DNA from: an uncultured Olleya sp.
Lineage (GTDB): Bacteria; Bacteroidota; Bacteroidia; Flavobacteriales; Flavobacteriaceae
Reading direction: 5' to 3'
DNA: 64,000 nt
NCBI GenBank assembly: GCA_947503885.1
Contig: CANNFD010000002.1
Span: forward strand, 310,001 to 374,000
Shown: positions 1 to 8,070 of the stretch, piece after piece
How the letters are laid out: the number at the start of each line of letters is the position of its first letter
Position numbering within the stretch: position 1 is the stretch's first letter
Notes under the pieces: model-generated
What the model was told of the DNA's origin: nothing
Seen by the model: only the letters and a program-made list of their open reading frames with translations
Database searches by the model: none
Position numbers and translations under genes: made by a program

Positions 1-1323
1 AAAATAACCATCTTTTCTTCCGTTAAGTGCATAAGTTGATGCTTGTTTTAAGTGAAAGATAAAATTACCATCAGCATCGGATAATGTGTTTTTTTGTCCA
101 GCTTTAATTTTATCTTTTAATAAGATGTCTACGCCTTGAATACCATCAGCAGTATTACACTCGACTACATCTCCTTTTAAAATAAAGTTTAAGTCACCAT
201 ATTTAATAACTTTTTGTATGCTGTTACCGTCTTTTTTACAAGCTTTAAATTCGTCTTTAGAGATACTAGTTTCTTCTAAACTAACGTTATAAAGTTTTCC
301 TTTTACAATTAAATCGTCTTCTGCAACATCAGTAAATACAACAACTCCGTAAGAGTTAGTAGTCCCTGACTGTACAATGTTTCCGTTTAAGTCTGTTAAA
401 ACAACGTCAGTAAATGGCAATGTTTCATCTGTAAATTTATCTCTAGCAGTAACGGTTACTCCACAACCACAAGTTGCGCAACATCTAGGCATATGATCTT
501 CTCCACAAACCTCGCACACGTCTTCTTTTATTTTTTTATTGAATTTTAATGTTACCCCTGCAAATAGTCCAACAGAAGAGATGTCACAATCACAAGGTTC
601 TTCTCTTAAAACTGGTCCATTTGGATCTAAATTATTTGAAGGTTGTCCATTTGCTGAATTTCCATCAACTACAGGATGATATCCTGCAGACACACCTAAT
701 GGTGCATCAAATAACTCTGTTGCTCCAAAATGACGCATATAATACGCACCAGCATTAATTCCAAAATTATCATTTAAGTAATATGTAAAACGCACTTGAC
801 CTTTAAAAGTAAATACACTTGACACATCATAACCTGCATGAAAATTTAGTGGCATAACTGGAGTAGTACTTTCTAAATATGTTCTTCCGCCTTTAATTGA
901 AGCTAATCCAAAACGCGTATTAAACTCTGTTGTAAACTTTTTAGATTGACTTCTAAATTGAATATTTGGACCAATCCCATAAAATAATCTAGTAATATTA
1001 TCTTCCGTAAGGTTAAAATTAGTTAACAATGTTGGACCACTTGGATCATATAAATTATCCGTAGGATAGGTGCTTTCTGGCTTGTTCTTGATGTAATCAA
1101 CATCAATACCTAATCCAAACCAATTCCAATAGTAATCTAAAGAGAGACCTAAATCTAAGCCTCCTTTATAATCAATGTAAGGTGTGTTGTTATTATAACT
1201 TGGAAAGTCATAACCAATTCTAGGTGACAACTGAAAATAATTAGTGTCCTCTTGTTGCGCATACGTAGTAAATGCCGAAGCAGATACTAATATAATTAAT
1301 AAAAATTTTAATAGATTTTTCAT
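1..1323 (-). CDS. Outer-membrane beta-barrel protein, OmpA-family-like (partial, C-terminus outside window)
   Basis: The reading frame is open for 441 codons from an ATG at 1321-1323 to the window edge, with no stop, so the C-terminus is missing. Translated by hand, it starts with a signal peptide (MKNLLKFLLIILVSASAF, cut after TYAQ). A region rich in alternating Tyr/Phe/Gly strands of about 240 residues follows, resembling an outer-membrane barrel. Next is a short Cys-rich linker (CEVCGEDHMPRCCATCGCG, about residue 270), then repeated carboxypeptidase-regulatory-like beta-sandwich units ending at the edge with KDGYF. This order is typical of flavobacterial proteins that end in a peptidoglycan-binding OmpA domain, but that domain is not in the window, so the family name is inferred. 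It is transcribed alone, away from the neighbouring terminator. Confidence 0.6.
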   Translation of the reverse strand, partial: MKNLLKFLLIILVSASAFTTYAQQEDTNYFQLSPRIGYDFPSYNNNTPYIDYKGGLDLGLSLDYYWNWFGLGIDVDYIKNKPESTYPTDNLYDPSGPTLLTNFNLTEDNITRLFYGIGPNIQFRSQSKKFTTEFNTRFGLASIKGGRTYLESTTPVMPLNFHAGYDVSSVFTFKGQVRFTYYLNDNFGINAGAYYMRHFGATELFDAPLGVSAGYHPVVDGNSANGQPSNNLDPNGPVLREEPCDCDISSVGLFAGVTLKFNKKIKEDVCEVCGEDHMPRCCATCGCGVTVTARDKFTDETLPFTDVVLTDLNGNIVQSGTTNSYGVVVFTDVAEDDLIVKGKLYNVSLEETSISKDEFKACKKDGNSIQKVIKYGDLNFILKGDVVECNTADGIQGVDILLKDKIKAGQKNTLSDADGNFIFHLKQASTYALNGRKDGYF

Positions 1324-1530
1324 GATTTACATTTTTAATTTTAGTTATACATCTTTATATAAAGAAGGTCTTAAGTTTGTTACCCTGCTTTTTATAAAAT
1401 TTTGCATTAATTAATGGTTTTATGGAATACTGATATGTAACAAATATCATTAGTAAAACCTTGTAAATAAGACACCATTACCTAACTGGTGGTTTTGAAT
1501 CTATAACATGTCATTATGATTGGATAAAAG

Positions 1531-1562
1531 AAAAGCCTGCTATTAAATAGCAGGCTTTTTTT
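1531..1562 (-). terminator. Rho-independent terminator downstream of the 1582-1959 gene
   Basis: This is a near-perfect palindrome, AAAAGCCTGCTATT with its complement around a one-base centre, bordered by A-runs and T-runs. It lies 20 bases after the stop of the minus-strand gene. The longer T-tract is on the plus strand, so it may act in both directions. Confidence 0.75.
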
Positions 1563-1581
1563 ATGTAATAAAAAAGTGATT

Positions 1582-1959
1582 TTAAATACTTTGCAGTAAT
1601 ATTAAACCTAATATTAAGCTAACAAAAGGTAAACTTAGTAGCAACATTAAATTATGACTACTAGCTTTACTCCGGTTAAATTTTGCATTTAAGACTTTTC
1701 TAGTTTTACCGTTATACTTTAACCAATTTTTAATATGAATTGCAAAAGCTGATAACACAAAAAGTGTCCAAGCTTTATCGCTTGAAATTGTAGAGGCATT
1801 CATTTTAGTTAAAAAAGTAGCGACAAACACCCCTAATAAAAAGAATAGTGCTATTTGTAAAGCCGAAATGTACATTAAGGCTATACTATTAGCTTTTTGT
1901 TTAAAACGTGGCTTATACGCTGTAAATACCGTAAAGAAAAATTGATCAAATGTTGTCAT
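1582..1959 (-). CDS. Small integral membrane protein of unknown function
   Basis: The 125-residue protein has about three hydrophobic helices: roughly residues 27-50, 64-78 and 102-124. A basic loop (KYNGKTRKVLNAKFNRSK) lies between the last two. I do not recognise the family. It is a single-gene unit: a terminator lies upstream at 1977-2003 and another downstream at 1531-1562. The MTTF start is the only convenient ATG and leaves a short cytoplasmic N-terminus before the first helix. A real gene is likely because it is isolated between two strong terminators and keeps a coherent membrane topology. Confidence 0.65.
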   Translation of the reverse strand: MTTFDQFFFTVFTAYKPRFKQKANSIALMYISALQIALFFLLGVFVATFLTKMNASTISSDKAWTLFVLSAFAIHIKNWLKYNGKTRKVLNAKFNRSKASSHNLMLLLSLPFVSLILGLILLQSI

Positions 1960-1976
1960 ATATATATAGAATAAAA

Positions 1977-2003
1977 AAAACCTGCTACAATGTAGCAGGT
2001 TTT
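1977..2003 (-). terminator. Rho-independent terminator of the TonB receptor-lipoprotein operon
   Basis: AAAACCTGCTACA and its complement flank a single central A, 19 bases after the stop codon of the 2022-3431 gene. The stem is GC-rich at its base and flanked by A/T runs on both sides. Confidence 0.8.
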
Positions 2004-2021
2004 TAATATATAAAAAATGTT

Positions 2022-3431
2022 TTAGTTACTTAAAACTTGTAAATTATCTATATGGTATCTTGTTGTTGCACTTGGGTCAGAACCTTCGTAGAAGAATCCA
2101 ATATGTACATTTCCATCATAAGAAGATATATCAATTGCACTTACTGGCGCTAATCCACTAAAACCGTTAGTTGGTCCGTAAGGAATTTGAGCGTTTAATG
2201 GCTCCCATGTTGCAGTTTCAGGATCTCCTGTAAAATCAGTAGAAATATATGCTGATAAAATAATTCCGTTAGAATATGCTACCTCAAGATCAAATGCTAA
2301 TAAGTTATCAGTGTTTGTACCTAAGTCAATTGCTGGTGTAACTAACCAAACGTCAGCTTCTGCATTTCCTGAATTGTAAGCAGAAATTCTAGAATAGTCG
2401 TTATTGTTAAAACCACTTACAAACCAATCTGTACTAGATCCACTAATGTTTACATTTGTCCAACCCTCTGCAGTATAACTTCCAAAACCTTCAAAGTCTT
2501 CTTCGTATGTTACAGAAAAATCATTTATATCTAAAACAGAACAACGTGTGTTATCAAAAATAACATCATCAGTAGTATTTAATGCTAATAAGATTGTGTC
2601 TCCTGTAAAGTTTTTAGTAACAACTCCTGCAATAGATCCATTTAAAGTTGGTAATAATTCATTTTTAAAAGAAGAAAATGCACTTGTTTCTAAAATAAAT
2701 TCAGAATAATCAAAACCATTACACGCTTGTAAAGTACGTTGTGTATCGTAATCTTGAGTTGGGTCAAAATAACGCTTACCTGCTAAATCGTCAGCAAATT
2801 CTACATCATTAAACTGTACAAAAATCCCGATGTGATCACTTGTTACATCTGAAAAAGATAAGTTTAAAGGTATTAATGTTTCAGTAGTTGAAGAACGTAA
2901 CATTTTTGTGCTTTCTTGGCTATTTGTAATAGCAGTAACAGTTGTTCCATATTGGTCAGATTCTGTTCCTCCACCAATTGAAGTTACTCCATTACCAACT
3001 CTTGTTTCTCCAATAAATAAGTCTTTTAATTTAATATAAACTTCACGTCCTTTATTATACTTATTGTAAGTATCTGAAGTACTCATAATGACTTGTAAAC
3101 CGTGTGTTGGGTTTTCTGGAGCATCTTGAAGATAAAACTCTTTAAAGAAGTTTCCTGTAGCATCAGAAGAACTTACATATCCTTTTACTACTATATCTGT
3201 ATCTACTTCAAATGGTAACTCGTCTGAAGAGTCATACATAGATTTAACTTCTTCGATAGACACTAATTGAACTGTATTTTGCTCAATTTGACTTAATAAA
3301 AGTTGTAACGCAGCATTCTCTTCAGCACCATGAGATACAGGTACTGTATAATCGTCGTCTTCCACACATGATGTTACAGCTATTAAAGCCATAAAACTTA
3401 GTGCTAATGTTATTAATTTATTCGTTTTCAT
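2022..3431 (-). CDS. Surface lipoprotein with DUF5689-like and choice-of-anchor J-like domains
   Basis: I place the start at the ATG at 3429-3431, 20 codons inside the longest frame. From there the protein begins MKTNKLITLALSFMALIAVTSC, a clean lipoprotein signal with lipobox VTSC; the longer frame would overlap the upstream gene. The N-terminal half (to about residue 290) resembles the DUF5689 OB-like domain (VVKGYVSSSDATGNFFKEFYL). The C-terminal ~150 residues (EDFEGFGSYTAEGWTNVNI to the end) match the choice-of-anchor J type of jelly-roll domain. It lies 40 bases downstream of a TonB-dependent receptor in the same operon, as is usual for a partner surface lipoprotein. Its ligand cannot be read from the sequence. 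No catalytic motif was seen. Confidence 0.8.
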   Translation of the reverse strand: MKTNKLITLALSFMALIAVTSCVEDDDYTVPVSHGAEENAALQLLLSQIEQNTVQLVSIEEVKSMYDSSDELPFEVDTDIVVKGYVSSSDATGNFFKEFYLQDAPENPTHGLQVIMSTSDTYNKYNKGREVYIKLKDLFIGETRVGNGVTSIGGGTESDQYGTTVTAITNSQESTKMLRSSTTETLIPLNLSFSDVTSDHIGIFVQFNDVEFADDLAGKRYFDPTQDYDTQRTLQACNGFDYSEFILETSAFSSFKNELLPTLNGSIAGVVTKNFTGDTILLALNTTDDVIFDNTRCSVLDINDFSVTYEEDFEGFGSYTAEGWTNVNISGSSTDWFVSGFNNNDYSRISAYNSGNAEADVWLVTPAIDLGTNTDNLLAFDLEVAYSNGIILSAYISTDFTGDPETATWEPLNAQIPYGPTNGFSGLAPVSAIDISSYDGNVHIGFFYEGSDPSATTRYHIDNLQVLSN

Positions 3432-3471
3432 AATTGTTGTCTTAATAATTATTAATTTTTCTTTTTCTTTT

Positions 3472-6249
3472 TTAGAATCTAATATACACATTTACAAAGT
3501 AATTAGCGCCTCTACCATACCAGTATTTAGAACCAAAAACTCTTTTTTCAAGATTTACATCGTCTCTTAAAGCTCTGTAATCTGCACGTCTTCCTTGTTC
3601 GTAACCACCTGTTTTGTATTCTTTATCTAATAGGTTTCCAACACTTGCAAAGAAACCAACATACTTATCGCCAATTCTCCATGATTTTCCTCCTACTAAA
3701 TTAACAACCATATAGTTGTCAAATTTTTCTTGCTTTAATAACTCTTTTGCAATTGCTGGATCATAGTCATTATATGGTAATCCATCAGAATCTGTGTAAA
3801 ATGCTTCAGATCTTGATAATGGACTTACATCTACATAAGCATTGTCAAAAAAGTTAGCTGTTGCACCAAACCACCAGTAATCTGGGTCACGGTATTCAAA
3901 ACCTACAGAGTATGCTGTTTGTGGTCCACCTGCTACTTTATAATTTTTTAAATTAGAAGTAGATACAGGAGTTACTAAAGTTACTTGTCCGTCTATATCA
4001 GTAAAATCTTCTGATGTAGAGTTTGTATATAAATTTGGATTGTTTTGGTAAGTATATTGACCAACTGAAGCTGCACCTTTTAATTTAATTGTTGGTGTAA
4101 CTTGTGCTTCTAAACCTAACTCTCCACCTAAATGTCTTTTTTCTACTCCAGTTAAAACTTCTTGGATAAATCCAGTATTGCTACCCTGTGTAAAGAAGAA
4201 AGATACTTCGTTTGCATCTTCAATTTTAGTATAAAAACCAGTTAATTTGGCTTTTACAATTGGAGATCTAAAAATATAACTTGCATCAACTGACATTATC
4301 TTTTCTTCAGTAATATCAATACCATCTACTTTGTCTCCAAATCTTACACCAACATAATCATGACTCTCTCTAGAGTTTGTGTATGTGTTTCTAATAGAAG
4401 GTGCTTTTGTAACATAACCTCCATTAAAGTCTAATAAATGTTTTCCAGTAATTTTATAAGTTAAACCAGCTTTTGCACCTACTCCTGTAAATTCTAGCTT
4501 ATCACCTTTTCCAAAAGAGTTATCAAAATTGTTTCCGTTTCTAAATAGACCTTCTCTTTGGTAGTCTGTTTTAGTTACGTTTCCTGCTAAGTAAAAGTCT
4601 ACTTTGTTATACTTAAATTGTGCTTGTGCAAAACTAGATAACTCATTTACATTAATATTGTAGTTGTATCTAAATTTATCACCTTCAAAAGCAACATAAT
4701 CTGGGTTGTTTGCATCAAATGCTCTTTGGCTAAAAGAATCAATATTTGAAACCCCTGTAGTGCTTCCTAATAAATCGATTATCTCAGCAAAGTTTTCAGA
4801 GTCTAATTTTTTGTAATTAATCCCTGCATTAAGCATGATGTTTTGATTTAACTCAGTATTAAAAATAGTGTTTAATGTTAATTGCTTATCATCATTTCTA
4901 TCTTCATATAATACATATGCTGCGTGAGTACCAGATATGTTATTAGTTAAGTTACTATCTAAAATGTCATTCCAATTAATTTGTCCATTATTTAAAAACT
5001 CTTGCTCTGCTGCATAAGCACCAGCTAAATCACCATCTTCTAAATAGTTACTTGGTAAATCTTGGTAATAAGCAGGACTTGGATTAGCTCCACCAGCATA
5101 ATCTAAACGACTATTACCTATTTTACCAAATTGGTAACCTACATTAGTATTTAAGCTTGTTTTATCTGTAATGTCCCAAGTATGATTTAACATTAGGATA
5201 GGCTCTTCAACTTCTTTAATACGAGAGTTTTTCTTTTTCCCGTCTAAATATCCCCAGTACTCATTATACTTGATACCTTTTAGGTCGTATACTTCCTGAG
5301 TGTTAGAAGACGATTTACCTCTTCTGTTAGGAGCATATATTGAAGTAAAGTTTAAACTATGACTGTCGTTTATTTTCTTTTCTACTGATGCAAAAAATGA
5401 ATTTGAGTCATATAATGAAGCATCTTGAAAACCTTCGTCTCCCCAACGTCTTCCTATCATAAGCGTGTAAGCCCAACCATCTTCCATTAATCCAGAAGCA
5501 TAACTAGCCATTAAACGATTAGTGTAACTTCTATTTGAAGAAGAGTATGTAATACGTCCACCTTCTCTATAATTAGAAGCTTTAGTATTAATATTTGTAG
5601 ATCCTAAAACACCACCAAACGTATAAGCTGAAGGTGCTAAACCTGTACTTAACTCTTGATTACGCATCACATCGTTTAATCCTCCCCAATTACTCCATTG
5701 TGGACGACCAGTGTCTTGCTTATTCATCTCGACACCATTAATTAATACTTTAGCATTGTCAGAATCTAAACCTCTAACTCTGAAAAAAGAAGAACTAAAT
5801 TCAAAAGCTGCTGTACGTTGGAAAATATCTTGAGACGATGATAATAATCCTGAAATATTATCAGAACCACTAGTATCATCATTAAGCTCGTCATCCGATA
5901 AGGTAATTGTAAATAAATCTTGCTCGTTTGAAATAGCAACACTTAAAGTCATGTCTTGGATGTCAAGAGTTTTACCTTCGTTGATTATTATTGGATAAAA
6001 CTTTGTTGTAAATCCTTCTTTTTCAATTTTAAGGATTTGTTCTCCTAAAGGGACTTCACTTTTAAAAGTAAACTGACCTAATCCATCTGTTTTTTCTGAT
6101 AAAACTGATTTTTGAATTGATACTGTTACATCAGGAATTGGTTCGTCAGTTACTGCGTCCTTAACACTACCTTTAACAGTAGTCTGTTGCGCGACAAGGG
6201 TAAACGTTGAAAAAATTCCGAATAAAAAAATAATAAAACTTTTTTTCAT
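3472..6249 (-). CDS. TonB-dependent outer-membrane receptor
   Basis: The 925-residue protein has a signal peptide (cut near LVAQ). A carboxypeptidase-regulatory-like beta-sandwich follows (about residues 24-105, VKGSVKDAVTDEPIPDVTV). The plug domain has FRVRGLDSDNAKVLINGVEM and RPQWSNWGGLNDV. A long barrel ends in an aromatic residue (VNVYIRF), the normal outer-membrane insertion signal. Such receptors import large substrates using TonB energy together with a surface lipoprotein, here the gene 40 bases downstream. The plug motif WSNWxGLxDV is shared with the second receptor at 9769-12312, so the two are paralogues. The substrate is unknown; the nearby secreted phosphodiesterase-type enzyme hints at a phosphorus- or nucleotide-containing substrate, which is inference. 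Confidence 0.93.
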   Translation of the reverse strand: MKKSFIIFLFGIFSTFTLVAQQTTVKGSVKDAVTDEPIPDVTVSIQKSVLSEKTDGLGQFTFKSEVPLGEQILKIEKEGFTTKFYPIIINEGKTLDIQDMTLSVAISNEQDLFTITLSDDELNDDTSGSDNISGLLSSSQDIFQRTAAFEFSSSFFRVRGLDSDNAKVLINGVEMNKQDTGRPQWSNWGGLNDVMRNQELSTGLAPSAYTFGGVLGSTNINTKASNYREGGRITYSSSNRSYTNRLMASYASGLMEDGWAYTLMIGRRWGDEGFQDASLYDSNSFFASVEKKINDSHSLNFTSIYAPNRRGKSSSNTQEVYDLKGIKYNEYWGYLDGKKKNSRIKEVEEPILMLNHTWDITDKTSLNTNVGYQFGKIGNSRLDYAGGANPSPAYYQDLPSNYLEDGDLAGAYAAEQEFLNNGQINWNDILDSNLTNNISGTHAAYVLYEDRNDDKQLTLNTIFNTELNQNIMLNAGINYKKLDSENFAEIIDLLGSTTGVSNIDSFSQRAFDANNPDYVAFEGDKFRYNYNINVNELSSFAQAQFKYNKVDFYLAGNVTKTDYQREGLFRNGNNFDNSFGKGDKLEFTGVGAKAGLTYKITGKHLLDFNGGYVTKAPSIRNTYTNSRESHDYVGVRFGDKVDGIDITEEKIMSVDASYIFRSPIVKAKLTGFYTKIEDANEVSFFFTQGSNTGFIQEVLTGVEKRHLGGELGLEAQVTPTIKLKGAASVGQYTYQNNPNLYTNSTSEDFTDIDGQVTLVTPVSTSNLKNYKVAGGPQTAYSVGFEYRDPDYWWFGATANFFDNAYVDVSPLSRSEAFYTDSDGLPYNDYDPAIAKELLKQEKFDNYMVVNLVGGKSWRIGDKYVGFFASVGNLLDKEYKTGGYEQGRRADYRALRDDVNLEKRVFGSKYWYGRGANYFVNVYIRF

Positions 6250-6305
6250 ACTAGAAATTATAGTTAATAAATGCTTGATTGCTAAATAATTATTATTTAA
6301 CGCTG

Positions 6306-6313
6306 CAAATTTA
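6306..6313 (-). promoter_or_regulatory. Putative -7 box (TAAATTTG) for the TonB receptor operon
   Basis: Read on the minus strand it is an exact match to the Bacteroidota -7 consensus TAnnTTTG. It would place the transcript start about 50 bases upstream of the receptor start codon. No good -33 TTG was seen. Confidence 0.45.
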
Positions 6314-6333
6314 CATTATTTATAATAAATATC

Positions 6334-6341
6334 TACTTTTG
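6334..6341 (+). promoter_or_regulatory. Putative -7 box (TACTTTTG) for the secreted nuclease-family gene
   Basis: This is an exact TAnnTTTG match on the plus strand, giving a predicted leader of about 38 bases. It lies only 20 bases from the divergent minus-strand box, so the two promoters share one short control region. Confidence 0.5.
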
Positions 6342-6385
6342 GCAGGAGTTTTGTATTAACATAACAATAACATAATATTTTATAC

Positions 6386-7480
6386 ATGAAACAATTTAAG
6401 TTTTGGGCTACAGCACTTTGCTTAACAGTCATTTTTTCTGTTAACGCTCAAGAAAAAAAGAAATTTAAAGTACATACCGTTGCTTTTTACAACCTTGAAA
6501 ATTTATTTGACACCATTAATGACCCTACAAAATACGATGAAGCTAGTCCAATGATGGAAATCAAAGCGGATCGTTCTCAAATCTACACTAAAAAAGTGCA
6601 TAATATGGCACGTGTTATAGCTGATATTGGTAGCGATGTTACTAATAATGCACCTGCAATAATTGGTATTTGTGAGGTAGAAAACAGAACCGTAATAGAA
6701 GATGTAGTTAATGACCCTTTATTATTAGGTAAAGATTATGGTATTGTACACTTTGACGGTCCTGATAACAGAAGTATTGATGTTGCTTTATTATATCAAA
6801 AGTCTTTATTTCAAGTGGTATCAAAAAGCACACATACTTTAAAGATTTATGATGATAAAACTCGTAAACGTGTAAATACTAGAGACCAACTTTTAGTAAC
6901 AGGTGAGTTAGAAGGTGAAACTATGCATATAATAGTTAACCATTGGCCATCAAGAAGTGGTGGTGAAGCTAGAAGTAGACCTAAGCGTGTCGCAGCAGCA
7001 GTACTTAACAAAAGTATTATTGATAGCTTACAGTCTATAGATCCTTATGCTAAGATTATTACTATGGGAGATTTAAATGATGACCCAACAAATGCTAGTG
7101 TTAAAGATGTTTTAAAAGCAGAAAAAAACAAAGACAAAGTAGCGTTTAAAGGTATTTACAATCCTTTTATTGATATGTTTAAAAAAGAGGGACTTGGGAC
7201 TACTGCATATAGAGATGCTTGGAGTTTATTTGACCAAATCATGATTACCAAACCTTTTTTAGATAAAGATTACTCAAACTTTACTTATTATAAAGCTGGA
7301 ATATTTAATAAATATTATTTAGTAAATAAAAAGGGACGTTATAAAGGGTATCCTTTTAGAAGTTTTGCTGACGGTGGCTTTACTAATGGTTTTAGTGACC
7401 ATTTTCCTGTATATATTTACTTAGTAAAAGAAGTCAAGGATACAGACAAAAATACTGATAAAGAAGACAAAGAAGGTTAG
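6386..7480 (+). CDS. Secreted endonuclease/exonuclease/phosphatase-family protein
   Basis: The 364-residue protein has a signal peptide (MKQFKFWATALCLTVIFSVNAQ). The metal-dependent phosphodiesterase fold shows its usual signature residues: FYNLENLF (34-41), catalytic Glu in GICEVEN (E97), VNHWPSR (about 184-190), MGDLNDDPTN (about 227) and SDHFPVY (about 337). The C-terminus is a charged Lys/Asp/Glu tail. The family includes DNases, sphingomyelinases and inositol-phosphate phosphatases, so the substrate (nucleic acid, phospholipid or phosphate ester) cannot be assigned. It is divergent from a TonB receptor operon and separated by a terminator from the next minus-strand gene. The signal peptide places it in the periplasm or outside the cell. 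Confidence 0.88.
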   Translation: MKQFKFWATALCLTVIFSVNAQEKKKFKVHTVAFYNLENLFDTINDPTKYDEASPMMEIKADRSQIYTKKVHNMARVIADIGSDVTNNAPAIIGICEVENRTVIEDVVNDPLLLGKDYGIVHFDGPDNRSIDVALLYQKSLFQVVSKSTHTLKIYDDKTRKRVNTRDQLLVTGELEGETMHIIVNHWPSRSGGEARSRPKRVAAAVLNKSIIDSLQSIDPYAKIITMGDLNDDPTNASVKDVLKAEKNKDKVAFKGIYNPFIDMFKKEGLGTTAYRDAWSLFDQIMITKPFLDKDYSNFTYYKAGIFNKYYLVNKKGRYKGYPFRSFADGGFTNGFSDHFPVYIYLVKEVKDTDKNTDKEDKEG

Positions 7481-7500
7481 ACCCTTACTTATACTAACAA

Positions 7501-7530
7501 AAAAAGCGACCTTTTAAAAGGTCGCTTTTT
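7501..7530. terminator. Bidirectional terminator between convergent genes
   Basis: AAAAAGCGACCTTTT is followed directly by its exact complement (15 + 15 bases), between the ends of the plus-strand nuclease-family gene (stop 7480) and the minus-strand gene (stop 7537). T-runs follow on both strands. Confidence 0.85.
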
Positions 7531-7536
7531 TTTGTT

Positions 7537-7971
7537 TTACATATTTAACCAAGTTTTCCAAGGTATTTTTGCTAGGACTAAAACCAATGCTATAGTATAA
7601 AAAACAGCTATTGTTTTAAGCTTATTATTAGATGTTAACTTCTTTTTATGCTTAGAGTATCCAATAGTGATTAATGCTACTGCAATTAGCATAGTTAATG
7701 GATGCTCCACAACGTTTGATCGCATAGTTGCATTTTTCATGATTTCTCCCATACTCATTTCTGAGAAATAGTCTGCAGCAAACCACAATACAAATCCAAT
7801 TAGTAAATGAATATGTGATACTATTAAGGTAAACAGTGCTATTCTAAAATCTCTTACTTCGTATTCCTTTTTAGTAATCGTTTTAAATAATGCATTAAAT
7901 GTAGCCACGACAATCATAAAAAGCACTAAATACGCCCAATAACTGTGTAACATTTTAAAAGTTGAAAACAT
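7537..7971 (-). CDS. Four-helix integral membrane protein with conserved-looking histidines
   Basis: The 144-residue protein has four predicted membrane helices (about 9-27, 44-66, 89-107, 118-138). Histidines sit at or near helix ends: LHSYW (residue 9), SHIHLL (about 52-54) and VEHPLT (about 89). Similar flavobacterial proteins are often annotated as cytochrome-B-like or given unrelated names. The His pattern would suit a haem b or quinone site, but this is inference. It ends at a shared bidirectional terminator and starts downstream of the terminator of the 8071-9756 gene, so it is probably transcribed alone. Confidence 0.65.
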   Translation of the reverse strand: MFSTFKMLHSYWAYLVLFMIVVATFNALFKTITKKEYEVRDFRIALFTLIVSHIHLLIGFVLWFAADYFSEMSMGEIMKNATMRSNVVEHPLTMLIAVALITIGYSKHKKKLTSNNKLKTIAVFYTIALVLVLAKIPWKTWLNM

Positions 7972-8022
7972 ATATATTAAATTTATAAATTAAAGTATAA
8001 AGGTAGTAATTAATTATATAAA

Positions 8023-8051
8023 AAAAGCCTCTTCAGTTTGAAGAGGCTTTT
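8023..8051 (-). terminator. Rho-independent terminator of the second TonB receptor-lipoprotein operon
   Basis: AAAAGCCTCTTCA and its perfect complement flank the loop GTT, 19 bases after the stop of the 8071-9756 gene. Confidence 0.85.
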
Positions 8052-8070
8052 AAATATTAAATAAAACAGA

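Noticed and set aside
549-758. Plus-strand ORF over the barrel-protein gene
   Set aside because: It lies antisense inside a clearly coding minus-strand frame with signal peptide and barrel pattern; it is a shadow.
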